This document shows positions 17,165 to 28,030 of a stretch of 64,000 nucleotides of DNA, piece by piece. The notes under the pieces are model-generated. The model was given only the letters and a program-made list of their open reading frames with translations, was not told the DNA's origin and did not search any database. The stretch is from positions 1-64,000 of the forward strand of contig JAJYLT010000001.1 in assembly GCA_021787565.1 (NCBI GenBank). The letters are read 5' to 3'. A program made the translations under genes and the position numbers. The DNA is from Acidobacteriota bacterium. GTDB taxonomy: Bacteria > Acidobacteriota > UBA4820 > DSQY01. Position 1 is the first letter of the stretch; the number at the start of each line of letters is the position of its first letter.

Positions 17165-18195
17165 CAGGCGCCACCCTCCGGGCCAGCAGCCTTTTCCTCG
17201 TGGCCGCCGAACTCGTAGCGCAGGGCCGACAACACCTTGTCCGCGAAGTCGGCCTGGCCGCGCGAGGAAAAGCGTTCGTACAGCGCGGTGCTGAGAACGG
17301 GGACCGGGACGGCTTCGTCGATGGCCGCCATGATCGTCCAGCGCCCCTCGCCCGAGTCCGACACCCTGCCGGCAAACTTCGCCAGGTCGGGACTCTCGAG
17401 GAGCGCCATGGCGGCCAGGTCCAGGAGCCAGGAGGCGATGACGCTGCCGCGGCGCCAGACCTCGGCGATGTCGGCCAGGTTCAGGTCGAACGGGTAGTGT
17501 TCGGGGTGGCGCAGCGGCGTGGTTTCGGCATCGACGGCGCGCTGCTGCTTGCCGGCGTTGGCGTGGCGAAGGATGTTCAGCCCCTCCGCATAGGCGGCCA
17601 TGATGCCGTATTCGATGCCGTTGTGAACCATCTTCACGAAGTGGCCCGCGCCGCTCGGCCCGCAATGCAGGTAGCCGTGCTCCGCGGTGCCGCCCACCTT
17701 CTCTCGGCCCGGTGTCCGCGGAGCCTCCTCGATCCTTGGGGCGAGGGCGGCGAAGATGGGGTCGAGGCGTCGGACGGCGGCGTCCACACCGCCGATCATC
17801 AGGCAGTATCCCCGCTCCGAACCCCAGACCCCGCCGCTGGTCCCGACGTCCAGATAGTGGATGGCCTTCGGTTCGAGTTCGGCGGCGCGGCGGATGTCAT
17901 CGTGGTAATAGGAGTTGCCGCCGTCGATGACGACATCGTCGCGGTCGAGAAACGGCACGAGAGCGTTCAGCGTCGGATCGACCGCCGCCGCCGGCACCAT
18001 CATCCAGGCGGCGCGCGGCTTTTTCAGCTTATGGGCGAAGTCTTCGAGCGACGTCGTCCCAACCGCCCCCTCTTTGACCAGCACACCCACAGCTTCCGCA
18101 TGGAGGTCGTACACGACGCACTGGTGACCGGCCCGCAGAAGGCGCCGCACCATGTTGGTCCCCATCCGACCCAGTCCGATCATGCCTAGTTCCAT
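17164..18195 (-). CDS. gnd: 6-phosphogluconate dehydrogenase, decarboxylating (short NAD-type)
   Basis: Decarboxylates 6-phosphogluconate to ribulose-5-phosphate. The nucleotide-binding motif is GLGRMGTN at residues 8-15; [12 protein letters not shown] and [19 protein letters not shown] are family signatures, and [19 protein letters not shown] contains the catalytic lysine region. At 343 residues it is the short (YqeC/GntZ-like) form, usually NAD-dependent, rather than the 470-residue NADP enzyme. AAAGGAGCACCTC precedes the ATG. It forms a two-gene unit with zwf; a 381-bp gap separates it from tpiA. Confidence 0.94.
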   Translation of the reverse strand: MELGMIGLGRMGTNMVRRLLRAGHQCVVYDLHAEAVGVLVKEGAVGTTSLEDFAHKLKKPRAAWMMVPAAAVDPTLNALVPFLDRDDVVIDGGNSYYHDDIRRAAELEPKAIHYLDVGTSGGVWGSERGYCLMIGGVDAAVRRLDPIFAALAPRIEEAPRTPGREKVGGTAEHGYLHCGPSGAGHFVKMVHNGIEYGIMAAYAEGLNILRHANAGKQQRAVDAETTPLRHPEHYPFDLNLADIAEVWRRGSVIASWLLDLAAMALLESPDLAKFAGRVSDSGEGRWTIMAAIDEAVPVPVLSTALYERFSSRGQADFADKVLSALRYEFGGHEEKAAGPEGGA

Positions 18196-18576
18196 GAGGT
18201 GCTCCTTTCTCTGCGAGGCAGCCACCCGCGCCCCGCTCGACGCCCAAGGACAGTCCAAATAGGTCGCAGCCTGGCGCGGGGACACTCACACCGCCGCCGC
18301 GCCTCCCGTCGGCGAGCCAGGGTGACTCGCGGCCCGCACCGAGCATACATCCATAAGAACGTTCGACGCGCCGCAATTGTTGCCTTCCGCCGATTCCCTC
18401 TGCTGTTCCGGGTCGCATCGCAACAGGATTGCCCAGAGCGGCCTGGAGACATTGGCGGGGTCGCGTGCCGACGTGCCTCCGCCCGCCCGCTGGCAACTTG
18501 TTGGCAGCACCTTCCTATTTGTGCGGCTCATCTTGCCGGCTTTTCCGCCCGCGACGGGTGAGAGGCGCGATGGGTG
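18196..18576. other. Gap between tpiA and gnd
   Basis: No gene, repeat or clear terminator is visible. The one 81-codon frame here (18286-18531, minus) lacks family likeness. The size of the gap suggests a separate promoter for gnd-zwf, which I could not pinpoint. Confidence 0.45.
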
Positions 18577-19365
18577 TCATGCCGCGACCCCCTTTGTTTT
18601 CGGCTCGCGGATGCCGGCCCGGGCGATGGCGAGAAACTGGTCGGCGTTCAGGCTGGCGCCGCCGATGAGGGCGCCGTCCACGCCGGAACGATGGAGCAGC
18701 GCCGCGGCGCTCTCGGGCTTGACGCTTCCTCCGTACAGAACGGCGAGGGCCAGGGACGGTTTCTCACCGAACAGCTTGCCGAAGGAATTCCGGATGAGTT
18801 CGTGCGCCTCCTGGGCCTGCCGGGGGGTGGCCCGGTGCCCTCCTTCACCGATCGCCCAGACCGGTTCGTACGCGATGGCCAGGCGCGGCAACGCATCAGG
18901 GGCGAGGCCCGCCAACCCCTGGATGAGCTGCCGGTCGAGCACCGATTCGGTCCGATTGACCTTACGTTGGTCAAGGGTTTCGCCGATGCACAGGATCACG
19001 TCGAGGCCGGCGGACAGGGCGGCCCGCACCTTCTGGTTGATGAACGCGTTGGATTCGCCCAGCGCGTGCCGGCGTTCGCTGTGCCCGAGGATGACGACCT
19101 TGCAGCCGACGTCGAGGAGCATGGTCGGGCTGACCTCGCCGGTGAACGCGCCCTCCTCCTCCGGGTAGAGGTTCTGCGCCCCCAGCGCGACGAGGCTGCC
19201 ATCGAGGATCTTCCCGACGAGGGCCAGATACGGAAAGGGCGGACAGAGGGCGACGGACACGCGGTCGTCGTTGCCCACGCCTTCCACGACCGCATTGGCC
19301 AACCGCCTCGCCTCATCGGCCGTTGTATGCATCTTCCAGTTGCCGACGACGGATTTCTTTCGCAT
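18577..19365 (-). CDS. tpiA: Triosephosphate isomerase
   Basis: Interconverts dihydroxyacetone phosphate and glyceraldehyde-3-phosphate. The 262-residue protein has the substrate lysine in VGNWKMH (Lys11), the electrophilic histidine in LGHSERR and the catalytic glutamate in AYEPVWAIG, with loop 6 following and the phosphate-binding VLYGGSV near the C-terminus. The ATG was chosen over one eight codons upstream because GGAGGCCGGAC precedes it. It follows fba by 55 bp. In this island it links the phosphoketolase product glyceraldehyde-3-phosphate to the aldolase. Confidence 0.97.
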   Translation of the reverse strand: MRKKSVVGNWKMHTTADEARRLANAVVEGVGNDDRVSVALCPPFPYLALVGKILDGSLVALGAQNLYPEEEGAFTGEVSPTMLLDVGCKVVILGHSERRHALGESNAFINQKVRAALSAGLDVILCIGETLDQRKVNRTESVLDRQLIQGLAGLAPDALPRLAIAYEPVWAIGEGGHRATPRQAQEAHELIRNSFGKLFGEKPSLALAVLYGGSVKPESAAALLHRSGVDGALIGGASLNADQFLAIARAGIREPKTKGVAA

Positions 19366-19420
19366 GTCCGGCCTCCAGTGGGTGCTCACCCAGTCCTCGT
19401 CAGGTCATCTGCCGCGCGGT

Positions 19421-20455
19421 TCACCCTCGCTGCCTTCCAGTCTCCATGACGGCGTCGTATTCGCCGCGGCGCGCGGCCCGGTTGCATCGGGCCCGATGAA
19501 GCAGGGCCTGCTGCGCCGCCCCCACGTTGGCCTCCTCGCCTCGCCAAATCTCCAGCGCCGGCTGCTGAATCGCGCGGGCGAAGGAAAAGGCCAGCGCCCA
19601 GGGCACTAGCGACTTGAACCTCGCATTCATGGCGTTCAGCCGGGCGGAGGCCAGTTCGGCGGATTGGCCGCCCGACAGGAACGCGATCCCGGGAACGGCG
19701 GCGGGGACGGCGCGCAGGAAACACCCCACCGTGGCGTCGGCCACCGCATCCACGTCTTTCTGCTTCGGGCAGCTCAATCCGGGTAGCACCATGTTGGGCT
19801 TCAGGATCATCCCCTCCAGGATCACGCGCTGCGCGTAAAGTTGGTGGAACACCGAGTGCAGCACCTCTTCTGTTACCTTGCGGCACCGCTCCATGCCATG
19901 GTCTCCGTCCATGAGCACTTCAGGCTCGACGATGGGGACCAGGCCCGCTTCCTGGCACAGCGCCGCATAGCGGGCCAGCGAGTTCGCGTTGGCGTCCATG
20001 CACCCGCGGCTGGGGATGCCGACGCCCACGGTAATCACCGCGCGCCACTTGGCGAAGCGAGCGCCCAGTCGAGAGTACACGGCGAGGCGTTCGCGCAATC
20101 CGTCGAGTCCTTCCGTGATCTTCTCCCCGCGATGACCCGCCAGGTCCTTGGCGCCTGCGTCCACTTTGATGCCGGGAATGATACCAGAATCGCTGAGCAC
20201 CTTGATGAAGGGGGTTCCGTCCTCCCTGTGCTGGTGGATCGTTTCGTCACAGAGGATCGCTCCGCTGATGGATTCATGCAGGCCTGGCGCCGTCACGATT
20301 AACTCGCGGTAGGCCCGCCTGGCCCCCTCGGTTTGGGGAATGCCCTGAGCGGCGAACCGCTTGTTGCAGGTGGGATTGCTCTCGTCCATCGCCAGCAGAC
20401 CCCTGTCGGCGGCGACCAGCGCTTTCGCGGTGTCCAAAAGCTCTCGTGTTTTCAT
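19421..20455 (-). CDS. Class I fructose-bisphosphate aldolase
   Basis: Schiff-base aldolase of the eukaryote-like class I family, 344 residues. The start [27 protein letters not shown] (N-terminal 30 residues) and the MDES motif are typical; the Schiff-base lysine is Lys219 in MILKPNM, and FAKWRAV holds the second catalytic lysine (Lys137). The ATG overlaps the phosphoketolase stop as ATGA. It can run toward hexose synthesis, returning triose phosphate to fructose-1,6-bisphosphate; no bisphosphatase is seen in the window. Confidence 0.96.
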   Translation of the reverse strand: MKTRELLDTAKALVAADRGLLAMDESNPTCNKRFAAQGIPQTEGARRAYRELIVTAPGLHESISGAILCDETIHQHREDGTPFIKVLSDSGIIPGIKVDAGAKDLAGHRGEKITEGLDGLRERLAVYSRLGARFAKWRAVITVGVGIPSRGCMDANANSLARYAALCQEAGLVPIVEPEVLMDGDHGMERCRKVTEEVLHSVFHQLYAQRVILEGMILKPNMVLPGLSCPKQKDVDAVADATVGCFLRAVPAAVPGIAFLSGGQSAELASARLNAMNARFKSLVPWALAFSFARAIQQPALEIWRGEEANVGAAQQALLHRARCNRAARRGEYDAVMETGRQRG

Positions 20456-22842
20456 TGGGGGGCGCTCCATTTCCAGTTCCTGATTTCCGGCATGTCCTGG
20501 CCGTTCTTGTCGATGTAACGCTTGTGCTCGACCAGCTTGTCCTTGAGCCGCCGCTTCAGGGCTACGCCCCTGTCGCCTGTCTGCGGCAGGCGGTCGATGG
20601 TGTCCATCACGAGGTGGAAGCGGTCCAGATCGTTGAGCACGGTCATGTCGAAGGGCGTGGTGATGGTGCCCTCCTCCTTGTAGCCGCGGACGTGGATGTT
20701 GTCGTGGTTGGCGCGCCGGTAAGTCAGTCGGTGGATCAGCCACGGGTAGCCGTGGAAGGCGAAGATGACCGGTTTATCTTTGGTGAACAGATCGTCGAAA
20801 TCCGCGTCCGAGAGCCCGTGCGGGTGCTCGGCTTGGGGCTGCAGCTTCATGAGGTCGACCACGTTGACCACTCGGATTTTCAGGTCGGGCAGATGCTCGC
20901 GCATGATGGAGACGGCGGCGAGGGTCTCCAGCGTCGGCACGTCGCCGCAGCAGGCCATGACCGCGTCGGGGGCCTCACCCTGGTCGCTGCTCGCCCAATG
21001 CCAGATGCCGATGCCCTCGGTGCAGTGCTTTACCGCGGCCTCCATGGTCAGCCACTGCGGGGCTTGATACTTGCCGGCGATCACGACATTGACGTAATGG
21101 CGGCTGCGCAGGCAGTGATCCCAGACCGAAAGCAGACAGTTGGCGTCCGGCGGAAGGTACACGCGCACGATGGAGGCCTTCTTGTTGACCACGTGGTCTA
21201 TGAAGCCGGGGTCCTGGTGGGTGAAGCCGTTGTGCATCTGCTGCCAGACGTGGGAGGCGAGAAGGTAGTTCAGCGACGCGATCTTCCGCCGCCAGGGCAG
21301 CTCCGCCGTGACCTTGAGCCACTTGGCGTGCTGGTTGAACATGGAGTCGATGATGTGGATGAACGCCTCATAGCAATTGAACAGCCCGTGCCGGCCGGTG
21401 AGCAGGTACCCCTCGAGCCAGCCTTCGCACTGATGCTCGCTCAACATCTCCATCACCCGGCCTTCCGGAGCGAGAAACTCGTCGTTGTCCTTCACCCTGG
21501 CGTCCCACTGCCGGTTGGTCGCCTCGAACACCGCGTTCAACCGGTTGGAGAGGGTCTCGTCGGGGCCGAAGATCCGGAAGTTGCGCTGCTCTTGGTTGAG
21601 CTTGATCACGTCGCGCAGGAACGATCCGAGTTCGTGCGTGTCGGCGGCCTGGACCGATCCTGGTGACGGCACGCGCACCGCGTAATCCCGAAAGTCCGGC
21701 ATGACCAGGTCCCGCAGCAGGATGCCGCCGTTGGCGTGGGGATTGGCGCCCATGCGCCGCTCGCCCACTGGCGCGAGTTCGGCCAACTCCGGCTTCAGGC
21801 GCCCCTGCTCGTCGAAGAGTTCCTCGGCCCGGTAGCTTCGGAGCCAATCTTCCAATAGCTTAAGATGTTCGGGATGGTCGGCGTCCACGGCGATCGGAAC
21901 CTGGTGCGCACGGAAGGTTCCTTCGATCTGGAGGCCGTCGACCACCTTCGGCCCGGTCCAGCCCTTGGGCGACTGGAGGACGATCATGGGCCAGCGCGGA
22001 CGGGCTAAGTCGCTTCCGGTGCTGGCATCGCGCTGGATTCTCTTGATTTGCTCCACCGCCGAGTCGAGTGCGGAGGCCATGGCCTGGTGCATCGGCTCCG
22101 GTTCGTGCCCCTCCACGAAGATGGGCGTCCACCCGCAGCCTCGGAAAAACTGTTCCAATTCCTCGTGGGTGATCCGGGCGGGCACGGTGGGGTTTGCGAT
22201 CTTGTAGCCGTTCAGGTGGAGGATGGGCAGCACCGCGCCGTCCGTGGCCGGATGGAGAAACTTGTTGGAGTGCCACGCCGTGGCCAGAGGCCCGGTCTCC
22301 GCCTCGCCATCCCCGATGACGCAGGCGACGATCAGGTCGGGATTGTCGAACACCGCCCCGAAGGAGTGGCTGAGCGAATAGCCCAGCTCGCCGCCCTCGT
22401 GGATCGAGCCCGGGCACTCCGGCGAGGCGTGGCTGGGAATCCCGCCTGGAAAGGAAAACTGCTTGAAGAGCCTCTGAAGCCCGGCCTCGTCCTGGCTGAT
22501 GTCGGGATAGATCTCGCTGTAGGTGCCCTCGAGGTAGGTGTTGGCCACGACCGCCGGACCACCGTGCCCCGGGCCGGAGACGTAGATCATGTCCAGGTCG
22601 TACTTCTTGATGACCCGGTTCAGGTGCGCGTAGATGAAGTTCTGCCCGGGGGTCGTACCCCAGTGCCCCAGAAGCATGTGCTTCACGTCCGAGAGCGCCA
22701 GCGGCCGCTTCAGCAGGGGATTGTCGGAGAGATAGATCTGGCCCACGGAGAGATAGTTCGCGGCGCGCCAGTAGGCATCTATTCTGGATAGCAGTCCCGT
22801 CGACAACGGTCCATCCATTGCGTTGGTCTCCTTCATCTTCAT
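20452..22842 (-). CDS. xfp: Xylulose-5-phosphate/fructose-6-phosphate phosphoketolase
   Basis: Thiamine-diphosphate enzyme that cleaves xylulose-5-phosphate (and usually fructose-6-phosphate) with phosphate to acetyl phosphate plus glyceraldehyde-3-phosphate (or erythrose-4-phosphate). The 796 residues cover the whole family. Visible marks include [60 protein letters not shown] and the cofactor-binding [11 protein letters not shown]. The ATG follows GGAAAGGAAAAACGATC. It precedes and overlaps fba; acetate kinase is encoded upstream in the same block. Confidence 0.97.
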   Translation of the reverse strand: MKMKETNAMDGPLSTGLLSRIDAYWRAANYLSVGQIYLSDNPLLKRPLALSDVKHMLLGHWGTTPGQNFIYAHLNRVIKKYDLDMIYVSGPGHGGPAVVANTYLEGTYSEIYPDISQDEAGLQRLFKQFSFPGGIPSHASPECPGSIHEGGELGYSLSHSFGAVFDNPDLIVACVIGDGEAETGPLATAWHSNKFLHPATDGAVLPILHLNGYKIANPTVPARITHEELEQFFRGCGWTPIFVEGHEPEPMHQAMASALDSAVEQIKRIQRDASTGSDLARPRWPMIVLQSPKGWTGPKVVDGLQIEGTFRAHQVPIAVDADHPEHLKLLEDWLRSYRAEELFDEQGRLKPELAELAPVGERRMGANPHANGGILLRDLVMPDFRDYAVRVPSPGSVQAADTHELGSFLRDVIKLNQEQRNFRIFGPDETLSNRLNAVFEATNRQWDARVKDNDEFLAPEGRVMEMLSEHQCEGWLEGYLLTGRHGLFNCYEAFIHIIDSMFNQHAKWLKVTAELPWRRKIASLNYLLASHVWQQMHNGFTHQDPGFIDHVVNKKASIVRVYLPPDANCLLSVWDHCLRSRHYVNVVIAGKYQAPQWLTMEAAVKHCTEGIGIWHWASSDQGEAPDAVMACCGDVPTLETLAAVSIMREHLPDLKIRVVNVVDLMKLQPQAEHPHGLSDADFDDLFTKDKPVIFAFHGYPWLIHRLTYRRANHDNIHVRGYKEEGTITTPFDMTVLNDLDRFHLVMDTIDRLPQTGDRGVALKRRLKDKLVEHKRYIDKNGQDMPEIRNWKWSAPQ

Positions 22843-22889
22843 GATCGTTTTTCCTTTCCAGGTGGATTCGCCCTCACTTGAGCCCGGGA

Positions 22890-24353
22890 CTACAAGTACG
22901 GCGTCAGCAACCGTGCAATGCCGTCGCGCAGGCGAGCCGGCAGTGGGCGGCCATCGACCTCCTCCGCCGTCACACGATGGGCACCCTTCATTTTCGTCTG
23001 GACCCACCGATCGAGCCGCTGGGCGAGATCGGCGTCGTAACATTCCAGGTTGAACTCGAAGTTAAGGCGCAGGCTCCGAGGATCCCAGTTAGCCGATCCC
23101 AACAGCGCCCAGCAGCCATCCACCAGCATGAGCTTCGAGTGATCGAAGGGAGGCGGGGTCAGCCACATCCGGCATCCGTGCTGGAGCACCTGCGGCCACA
23201 TCGCCCGGGAGGCCCACAGGACGAACGGCAGGTTGATCCGCGAGGGCAGGATGATATCAACCTGCACACCCCTCATGGCTGCGAGATTCAGGGCGGAAAT
23301 CACGGCGGGGTCGGGCAGAAAGTAGGGGGTCATGATCCGGACTGAATAGCGGGCAATCGAGAGGGCTCCCAGAAGCGTCCAGAGAAGCTTCTCGAAATTC
23401 TCATCCGGGCCATCGGTCACGCCTCGCGCCAACACCTGCCCCGCACCTTCGGTTTTTGGAAACCACGACTCACCGCGCAGCGCTTCGCCGGTCGTGAAGA
23501 GCCAATCATCGGCGAACACCTCTTGCAGTTGAGCCACGACCGGGCCCTTCACTCGGAAGTGGACATCCTGTACCGGTTTTTTTGCTTGGCGCTGAAGGCA
23601 GTGTCCCGTCCGAACATTCATGCCGCCGGTAAACCCCGTGCACCCATCCACCACCAGTATCTTGCGGTGCGTGCGCATGTTCATCGACATCAGATGCCAG
23701 AACGCAAACGAGGGGAGAAAGAGCGCATACGTCACCCCCTCTCGTCTCAGCGTATGGAGGATGGAGGGCCAGGAATACCGAACCCCCGTCGCGTCAATGA
23801 GGACCCGTACATCCACGCCCCGGCGGGCGGCCTCGCCAAGCGCGTGCGCGAAGGCCATCCCCGATTCGTCCCGATCGAAGATATACGTCACGAAAGAGAT
23901 GCTCGCGCGCGCGGCATCTATGGCTTCCAGCATGGCCGGATAGGCTTCATCACCGTTCACCAGCGGATCGATCCGATTGCCCGGCAGCAGGGGGCGATCG
24001 ACCACGCCGCCAACGACCCGAGCCAGCATCGCCATGTGACCGGATCGATCCGGGAGATGGCGCTGCAACTCTTCCGGAAGACATTCTGGTTGGGCGGCCT
24101 GGGCCCTGTACCGATCCAGGTTTCGCCGCAGCAGGGCAGCCTTGTGGCGAATGCGGTTCACGCCGAAGATGAAGTACATGACAGCCCCGACCACGGGCGC
24201 GAACCAGATGAAGCCCAACCAGCCGAAGGCGGCGCGCGAATCGCGCTTGGTGAGAACCGCGTGACCCGCCGCCCACAAGGAAAGAGCCACGGTCAGTCCG
24301 ATGGCGGTGATGTGCAATGCCTCGTTCACCCGACTACTGACGGCTATCATCAT
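22890..24353 (-). CDS. cls: Cardiolipin synthase (phospholipase D superfamily)
   Basis: Membrane enzyme condensing two phosphatidylglycerols to cardiolipin, 487 residues. Two N-terminal membrane segments (about residues 10-30 and 40-65) precede two PLD motifs: [18 protein letters not shown] at about residue 225 and [18 protein letters not shown] at about residue 405, each with H-x-K-x4-D. Located between phosphoketolase and the PRC-barrel gene on the same strand; cardiolipin supply fits the envelope-stress flavour of the island. Confidence 0.95.
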   Translation of the reverse strand: MMIAVSSRVNEALHITAIGLTVALSLWAAGHAVLTKRDSRAAFGWLGFIWFAPVVGAVMYFIFGVNRIRHKAALLRRNLDRYRAQAAQPECLPEELQRHLPDRSGHMAMLARVVGGVVDRPLLPGNRIDPLVNGDEAYPAMLEAIDAARASISFVTYIFDRDESGMAFAHALGEAARRGVDVRVLIDATGVRYSWPSILHTLRREGVTYALFLPSFAFWHLMSMNMRTHRKILVVDGCTGFTGGMNVRTGHCLQRQAKKPVQDVHFRVKGPVVAQLQEVFADDWLFTTGEALRGESWFPKTEGAGQVLARGVTDGPDENFEKLLWTLLGALSIARYSVRIMTPYFLPDPAVISALNLAAMRGVQVDIILPSRINLPFVLWASRAMWPQVLQHGCRMWLTPPPFDHSKLMLVDGCWALLGSANWDPRSLRLNFEFNLECYDADLAQRLDRWVQTKMKGAHRVTAEEVDGRPLPARLRDGIARLLTPYL

Positions 24354-24457
24354 TGCGTTCGGTCTCGGAGCTCAGCCCTCTCGGTCCTCATCGCAGGCAT
24401 TCTCTCCGCTCTGGAGGAGGACGAGGCGGCAACTTGGTCTGGCCTTGGGGCGGCCGA

Positions 24458-25201
24458 TCATCCGATCCAGTACCCTCTGCGGTTGTAGTGTCCATGAAGT
24501 CTCGCCTCGTAGTCCCGAGAGGGCAGGGACTCCTCCGTGTATTCCGGCGACTGCTTGATGGTCTCGCGGGGAAGGTTGACGAAGACCTTCGACTTGTCCC
24601 AGCTGACGCGCTCGATCCATCGGGGTGATAGCAGGACCTTTTTGCCCGGCCACCAGCTCCCCGTGTCGATGATGAGATAACGAATCGCCCAGGTCTCGTC
24701 ATCGATGATGAAGTCCTTGACGTGACCGATCTCGCCGTCCGCGGCCTCGATGTCATAGCCGGTTACGGCGTGAGTGCTGCGCAGGTGCGGATCCCACGTC
24801 TTCTCGGCCTTGGTGGGCGCTGTCCATTTGTCACGGTCGCGCATGGGGTAAGGATAGTATCCCCACATGTAGGGGCCGCTCCAATAGTTCGGCCATCCGT
24901 AGTGCCCGTAGTAGGCCTGCTCGAATTGTCGAGAGACGGGCTTGTCACTGTCCAGGGACGGACTGTCTTCGATCTGCTTCCTGGTCAGATTGATGGCGAT
25001 GTTCCGCTCCTCGTTATTCACGGCGAGCAGCGCATACGGGGAGATCAGAACCTGCCTGAACGCGATCCACTGCCCAGTGTCCGCGACCAGATATCGAATC
25101 GCCCAGTGGCGATCATCGAAGTAGAAGTCCTTGACCTTCCCTAATTCCCCGTCGAGGCTGTCCAATTTGTAACCCATGAGTGCAATGGACCTGATCAACA
25201 T
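24458..25201 (-). CDS. Protein with two PRC-barrel domains
   Basis: A 247-residue soluble protein with two PRC-barrel units: residues about 3-85 (GYKLDSLDGELGKVKDFYFDD) and about 130-205 (GYDIEAADGEIGHVKDFIID). Each repeats the pattern D-G-x-(I/L)-G-x-V-K-D-(F)-x-(F/I)-D-D followed by WAIRYL. The middle is rich in Tyr, Trp and Pro. Such proteins are common beside stress and envelope genes, but their role is not known. AAAGGAGCGTTCCC precedes the ATG. Confidence 0.88.
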   Translation of the reverse strand: MLIRSIALMGYKLDSLDGELGKVKDFYFDDRHWAIRYLVADTGQWIAFRQVLISPYALLAVNNEERNIAINLTRKQIEDSPSLDSDKPVSRQFEQAYYGHYGWPNYWSGPYMWGYYPYPMRDRDKWTAPTKAEKTWDPHLRSTHAVTGYDIEAADGEIGHVKDFIIDDETWAIRYLIIDTGSWWPGKKVLLSPRWIERVSWDKSKVFVNLPRETIKQSPEYTEESLPSRDYEARLHGHYNRRGYWIG

Positions 25202-25275
25202 GGGAACGCTCCTTTCGTTTTATGATGCTCGGTTTCGACTCGCCCTTGTCGCCCGACTGGCGACCCGATCGAGAA

Positions 25276-26508
25276 TTACTTGGTTGCATGGCCGCACACT
25301 TCTCCTTTCAGGGTCATGCCGACGCCAAGAACGCGGCACACCGTCTCGGCGATCACGCGCTCCTCGTTCGTGCGAATGACGCGGACCGTAAGTCGGCTGG
25401 CAGGTACGGAAATCACGCCGGCGTTCGCCGCGTTTCGCTCCTCTTCTAGTTCGATCCCGAGGAATCCAAGCCCGGAGCAGATGCGGGCGCGGACCGCGGG
25501 CGCTTTCTCCCCGATGCCCCCCGCGAACACCAGCGTGTCCAGTCCTCCCAGGGCCGCCGCGAAGGCGCCGATCCATTTCTTGACCTGGTAACAGAACAGC
25601 GCGACCGCCTCGGCCGCCCGTACGTCTTGCGTTTCGCGGTCGAGCAAGTCTCGCACGTCCGAACTTGTCTCCGACACGCCGAGCAGCCCGGACCGGAGGT
25701 TCGCCATCTCAGCGAACTGCTTGGCGCTCATGGCTTCAGTCCGCGCCAGGTACCCGACCAGCCCAGGATCCAGATCGCCTGAGCGTGTGCCCATCGGCAC
25801 GCCGGCGGCGGGGGTGAAGCCCATGCTCGTGTCGATGGACTTGCCGCCGCGCACCGCCGCGAGGCTCGCACCGCTGCCGAGGTGGGCGAGGATAATCCTG
25901 CCCTGCGCCGCCTCCGCGCCAGCCAAGCGGGCCAGCTCTCCCATGAGAAACTCGTAGGATAACCCGTGGAATCCATACCGTCGCACCCCCTGCGCTTCGT
26001 AACGGCGCGGGATCGGCAGCAGGCGGGCGACCCGAGGAAGGTCATGGTGAAACGCCGTGTCGAAACACGCCACCTGTGGCAGGTCGTGAAACCGATGGTG
26101 GAACGCCTCGGTTAAAAGGATCTCCTCGGGCAGATGTTCTGGATCGACCGGACTGAGTCGCCGCAGCTCCTCAATCATCTCCGCCGTGATTCGCGCCGGC
26201 TCGCTATATTTCGGTCCTCCTTGCACCACGCGATGGCCCACGGCCTTCAATGCATCCCGCCCGATGCGCTCTTCAATCCAATCCATCAAAAGGCCCACCG
26301 CCATGCCGTGATCCGTTGCGGCCACCGGACGAGAGAAGGTATCCCCCCGTACCAAGCCCTTTACCCGCAGGGCGGCACCCGGCAGTCCGATTCGCTCGAG
26401 CGCTCCTCGCAGGAGGAGGCGGAGGGAGCCACCGGCCTCGAACACCGCAAACTTGATGCTCGACGAGCCCCCGTTGAGAGTCAGGATGAGTGGTGCATCT
26501 GCCGTCAT
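25276..26508 (-). CDS. ackA: Acetate kinase
   Basis: Converts acetyl phosphate and ADP to acetate and ATP, 410 residues. Family marks: N-terminal LTLNGGSSSIKFAVF, VGHRVVQGG, CFDTAFHHDLP, YGFHGLSYEF, LAHLGSGASLAA, DTSMGFTPAAGVPMGTRSGDLDPG and the C-terminal FAGGIGEKAP. LNGGSSS replaces the more usual N-C-G-S-S-S. No phosphotransacetylase is present, so the acetyl phosphate is most simply supplied by phosphoketolase. GAGGTACCACCG precedes the ATG. Confidence 0.96.
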   Translation of the reverse strand: MTADAPLILTLNGGSSSIKFAVFEAGGSLRLLLRGALERIGLPGAALRVKGLVRGDTFSRPVAATDHGMAVGLLMDWIEERIGRDALKAVGHRVVQGGPKYSEPARITAEMIEELRRLSPVDPEHLPEEILLTEAFHHRFHDLPQVACFDTAFHHDLPRVARLLPIPRRYEAQGVRRYGFHGLSYEFLMGELARLAGAEAAQGRIILAHLGSGASLAAVRGGKSIDTSMGFTPAAGVPMGTRSGDLDPGLVGYLARTEAMSAKQFAEMANLRSGLLGVSETSSDVRDLLDRETQDVRAAEAVALFCYQVKKWIGAFAAALGGLDTLVFAGGIGEKAPAVRARICSGLGFLGIELEEERNAANAGVISVPASRLTVRVIRTNEERVIAETVCRVLGVGMTLKGEVCGHATK

Positions 26509-26639
26509 CGGTGGTACCTCAGGACCGGGCCGTCAGGAACTGACAATGCTCGTGGATGCTTCCCCGCGCTCCAGTGCGCTTCAATCTGTTCGAGAGTGTT
26601 TCCCTCCGCATTGGTTGGCGCCTGAGTTCGGTCCGGGTG

Positions 26640-26861
26640 TCACGGTCTTTTGCGCCCCAACAGCAGCAGCGCTCCGCCGACCACGATCGCCCCCACGCCC
26701 GCCCAGACGGGGACGTTGACGGTCTCCGTGTGCTTTACCGAAAATGCGAAGGGGCCGACCTTGGCCTCGTCACTTGCCTTGGTGTAGGTGAAACCGCCGT
26801 ACACCAGCGCCAGTATGCCGGCCACGATCAGCACGATGGCCACTATCCGCGTTGCATTCAT
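26640..26861 (-). CDS. DUF3185-like small membrane protein
   Basis: A 73-residue protein with two membrane segments (residues 5-23 and 52-70) separated by a short polar loop KASDEAKVGPFAFSVKHTETV, ending in GRKRP. This is the layout of a small uncharacterised membrane family (DUF3185-like). GGGAGGTGACGAG sits just before the ATG. A paralogue without the first membrane segment lies at 44041-44214. Confidence 0.8.
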   Translation of the reverse strand: MNATRIVAIVLIVAGILALVYGGFTYTKASDEAKVGPFAFSVKHTETVNVPVWAGVGAIVVGGALLLLGRKRP

Positions 26862-26992
26862 CTCGTCACCTCCCAAGAAAGGGTTCTCACGGCCCGCCGG
26901 CGGCGCGGTTGGCCGCCTGCACGGGCTCCCGGCGTCGCCCCGCTGAGACGAATCGCCCCGTGGTTCCGCCAACTGCCGCCGGAAGACGGGCT

Positions 26993-27826
26993 CTACGGCA
27001 GCGTGGGGCTGAGCAGCTCGATCCGCCAGACGGGATCCGCCGGATAGAGCTGCCCCTCGAAGCCCACGAATGCCGGTACGTCGCCGTCGATGACCCAGGC
27101 GCGGGCGTCCTTGGGGGTGCGTCCGAGTAGGATGGCGAAGATCTTGAGCCACGTTCCCAGCTTGGCCTTCAGCACATAGCGGACCGCGGTCATCGTGTCC
27201 TCGCCAACCCTAAGTGTCTGCTCGCCAGAAGGAGTAATTTGCAGTTGGATGATCTTGGGCCCGGGCATGAAGGCGACGAAGTGGACGGTCTCGCTTGCGC
27301 CTTTGGGGATGTCCTTGACGATGGTGGGGATCATGCCATTGTAGACGTCGGGGGGCAAATCGAGCTTGCCCTCCAGCACCTTCTCGGGTCCGCCCGTGTG
27401 GGGCCTGGTCTCGACGCGGTATCTCCCGGTGGCTGCCTCCAGAAAGAGCGTGGTGTCTTCCGTGAAGGCGGGACCGTGTTGCTCTAGCCGGTAGCTCTGA
27501 AGGGTGTAGACCCCCTGCTGTGTGAACACGACCGTTTCCCGGAACAGGGAGCCGTCCGTGAACCGGAACACCGTGGTCTTCTGAATGTCGGCACCCCGCA
27601 CCAGCTCCAGCAGATCGCCCTGGGCCAGGAATTGCCCGTCTTGGGTGCGCAGAACGATGAATCCGTGGACGGAGCCCTCGGCGAAGCGCACGGGGATCGG
27701 GGCCGCAGAGAGCGGGCGAGAACCCAAGAGCACGCCGAGGACAACGACCAGGAGGGGCATCGCCGCTCTCGTGACGCTCGGGAGCGTCTGGTCCGCGTCG
27801 GGGCCCTTTCCCTGGATTCGAACCAT
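26993..27826 (-). CDS. Exported protein of unknown function
   Basis: I do not recognise this 277-residue protein. A hydrophobic stretch at residues 23-42 (AMPLLVVVLGVLLGSRPLSA) looks like a signal peptide, so an internal ATG at 27760 could be the true start. The rest is predicted to be strand-rich with several FRFTDGSLFRETVVF-type segments, resembling the periplasmic lipocalin/LolA-like folds in general character only. It starts 10 bp after the small membrane protein gene ends, implying co-transcription. Confidence 0.7.
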   Translation of the reverse strand: MVRIQGKGPDADQTLPSVTRAAMPLLVVVLGVLLGSRPLSAAPIPVRFAEGSVHGFIVLRTQDGQFLAQGDLLELVRGADIQKTTVFRFTDGSLFRETVVFTQQGVYTLQSYRLEQHGPAFTEDTTLFLEAATGRYRVETRPHTGGPEKVLEGKLDLPPDVYNGMIPTIVKDIPKGASETVHFVAFMPGPKIIQLQITPSGEQTLRVGEDTMTAVRYVLKAKLGTWLKIFAILLGRTPKDARAWVIDGDVPAFVGFEGQLYPADPVWRIELLSPTLP

Positions 27827-27835
27827 GGCCGGCCT

Positions 27836-28027
27836 TCATGAGCCCGTGTGAAGAAACCTGGTAAGGGGGCCGATCACTCCAAACACGCGCAGGAGCCAGA
27901 CAATCACGACGATGACCACAACGGCATTCAAGATCGACTTGATTGGGCGCGCCATGGGGATGAGGCTGTTGATCAGCCACAGGACAACGCCCACCGCGAT
28001 CAGGACCAATACCACGTGAATGATCAT
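27836..28027 (-). CDS. Thivi_2564-family small membrane protein
   Basis: A 63-residue protein with two membrane segments (residues 2-22 and 32-52) around LINSLIPMARPIKSILN, the conserved connector of this uncharacterised family. AAAGGAAGGTGAAAC precedes the ATG. Confidence 0.8.
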   Translation of the reverse strand: MIIHVVLVLIAVGVVLWLINSLIPMARPIKSILNAVVVIVVIVWLLRVFGVIGPLTRFLHTGS

Positions 28028-28030
28028 GTT

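Noticed and set aside
18286-18531. 81-codon minus-strand frame between tpiA and gnd
   Set aside because: Starts without a ribosome site, and its composition and lack of homology look random.
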